Assembly: GCA_039818825.1 (NCBI GenBank) | Contig: JBCBTD010000122.1 | Span: 1-6,111 of the forward strand | Source: JBCBTD01 sp039818825 | Lineage (GTDB): Bacteria > Pseudomonadota > Alphaproteobacteria > Geminicoccales > Geminicoccaceae | DNA length: 6,111 bases | Direction of reading: 5' to 3' | In this document: positions 6,094 to 6,111 of the stretch, piece by piece | Numbering within the stretch: position 1 is the stretch's first letter | Layout of the letters: the number at the start of each line of letters is the position of its first letter | Made by a program: the position numbers and the translations under genes | The notes under the pieces: model-generated | Databases searched by the model: none | Seen by the model: the letters and a program-made list of their open reading frames with translations, nothing else | Told to the model about the DNA's origin: nothing

Positions 6094-6111
6094 CTGGAAT
6101 ATTCCTGGAAT
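6094..6111. promoter_or_regulatory. Possible operator: palindrome within direct repeats
   Basis: GGAATATTCC (6096-6105) is a perfect ten-base palindrome. CTGGAAT occurs at 6094-6100 and again at 6105-6111, starting 11 bases apart, about one helical turn. ATATTCC also recurs at 6080-6086. The site is 62 to 79 bases before the start of the short exported-protein gene, a usual place for a regulator or promoter. The window ends here, so the full element and any -35/-10 boxes cannot be judged. Confidence 0.35.

Overview
The window looks like a piece of a high-GC proteobacterial chromosome, most likely alphaproteobacterial. This rests on strongly G/C-ending codons, a tripartite tricarboxylate transporter (TTT) gene and tightly overlapping catabolic genes; no rRNA or other marker is present, so the lineage is an inference.

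Region 1 (1-3335, plus strand) is a tight catabolic operon. It opens with the 3' part of a TTT membrane permease whose C-terminal half reads as a TctB-type small subunit fused to TctA. This overlaps by 4 bases a beta-decarboxylating dehydrogenase of the isocitrate/isopropylmalate family. That gene is followed after 2 bases by a PrpF-fold isomerase closest to 4-oxalomesaconate tautomerase (GalD). Together they suggest uptake of a di- or tricarboxylic acid, its isomerisation across a double bond or keto-enol pair, and NAD-linked oxidative decarboxylation. The exact substrate is open, because the dehydrogenase lacks the usual isocitrate recognition pair.

Region 2 (3336-3562) is a short gap between convergent genes with a modest hairpin and no convincing gene. 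Region 3 (3563-4495, minus strand) encodes the six-helix membrane domain of an ABC exporter that stops where the ATPase domain should begin; no ATPase domain is found elsewhere in the window. Region 4 (4496-4883) is mostly non-coding and holds a clear Rho-independent terminator for the minus-strand pair beyond it.

Region 5 (4884-6111, minus strand) is the most unusual part. Two adjacent genes encode small exported proteins with different N-terminal bodies but an almost identical C-terminal module: 39 residues with two differences, and 120 nucleotides with four. The identity starts at the stop codon and falls off sharply inside the genes. The pair shares one terminator, and the gene nearer the window edge is preceded by a palindromic, operator-like AT-rich sequence. 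I do not recognise the family. It looks like an accessory secreted-protein module carried on exchangeable N-terminal carriers and kept uniform by recent duplication or gene conversion.
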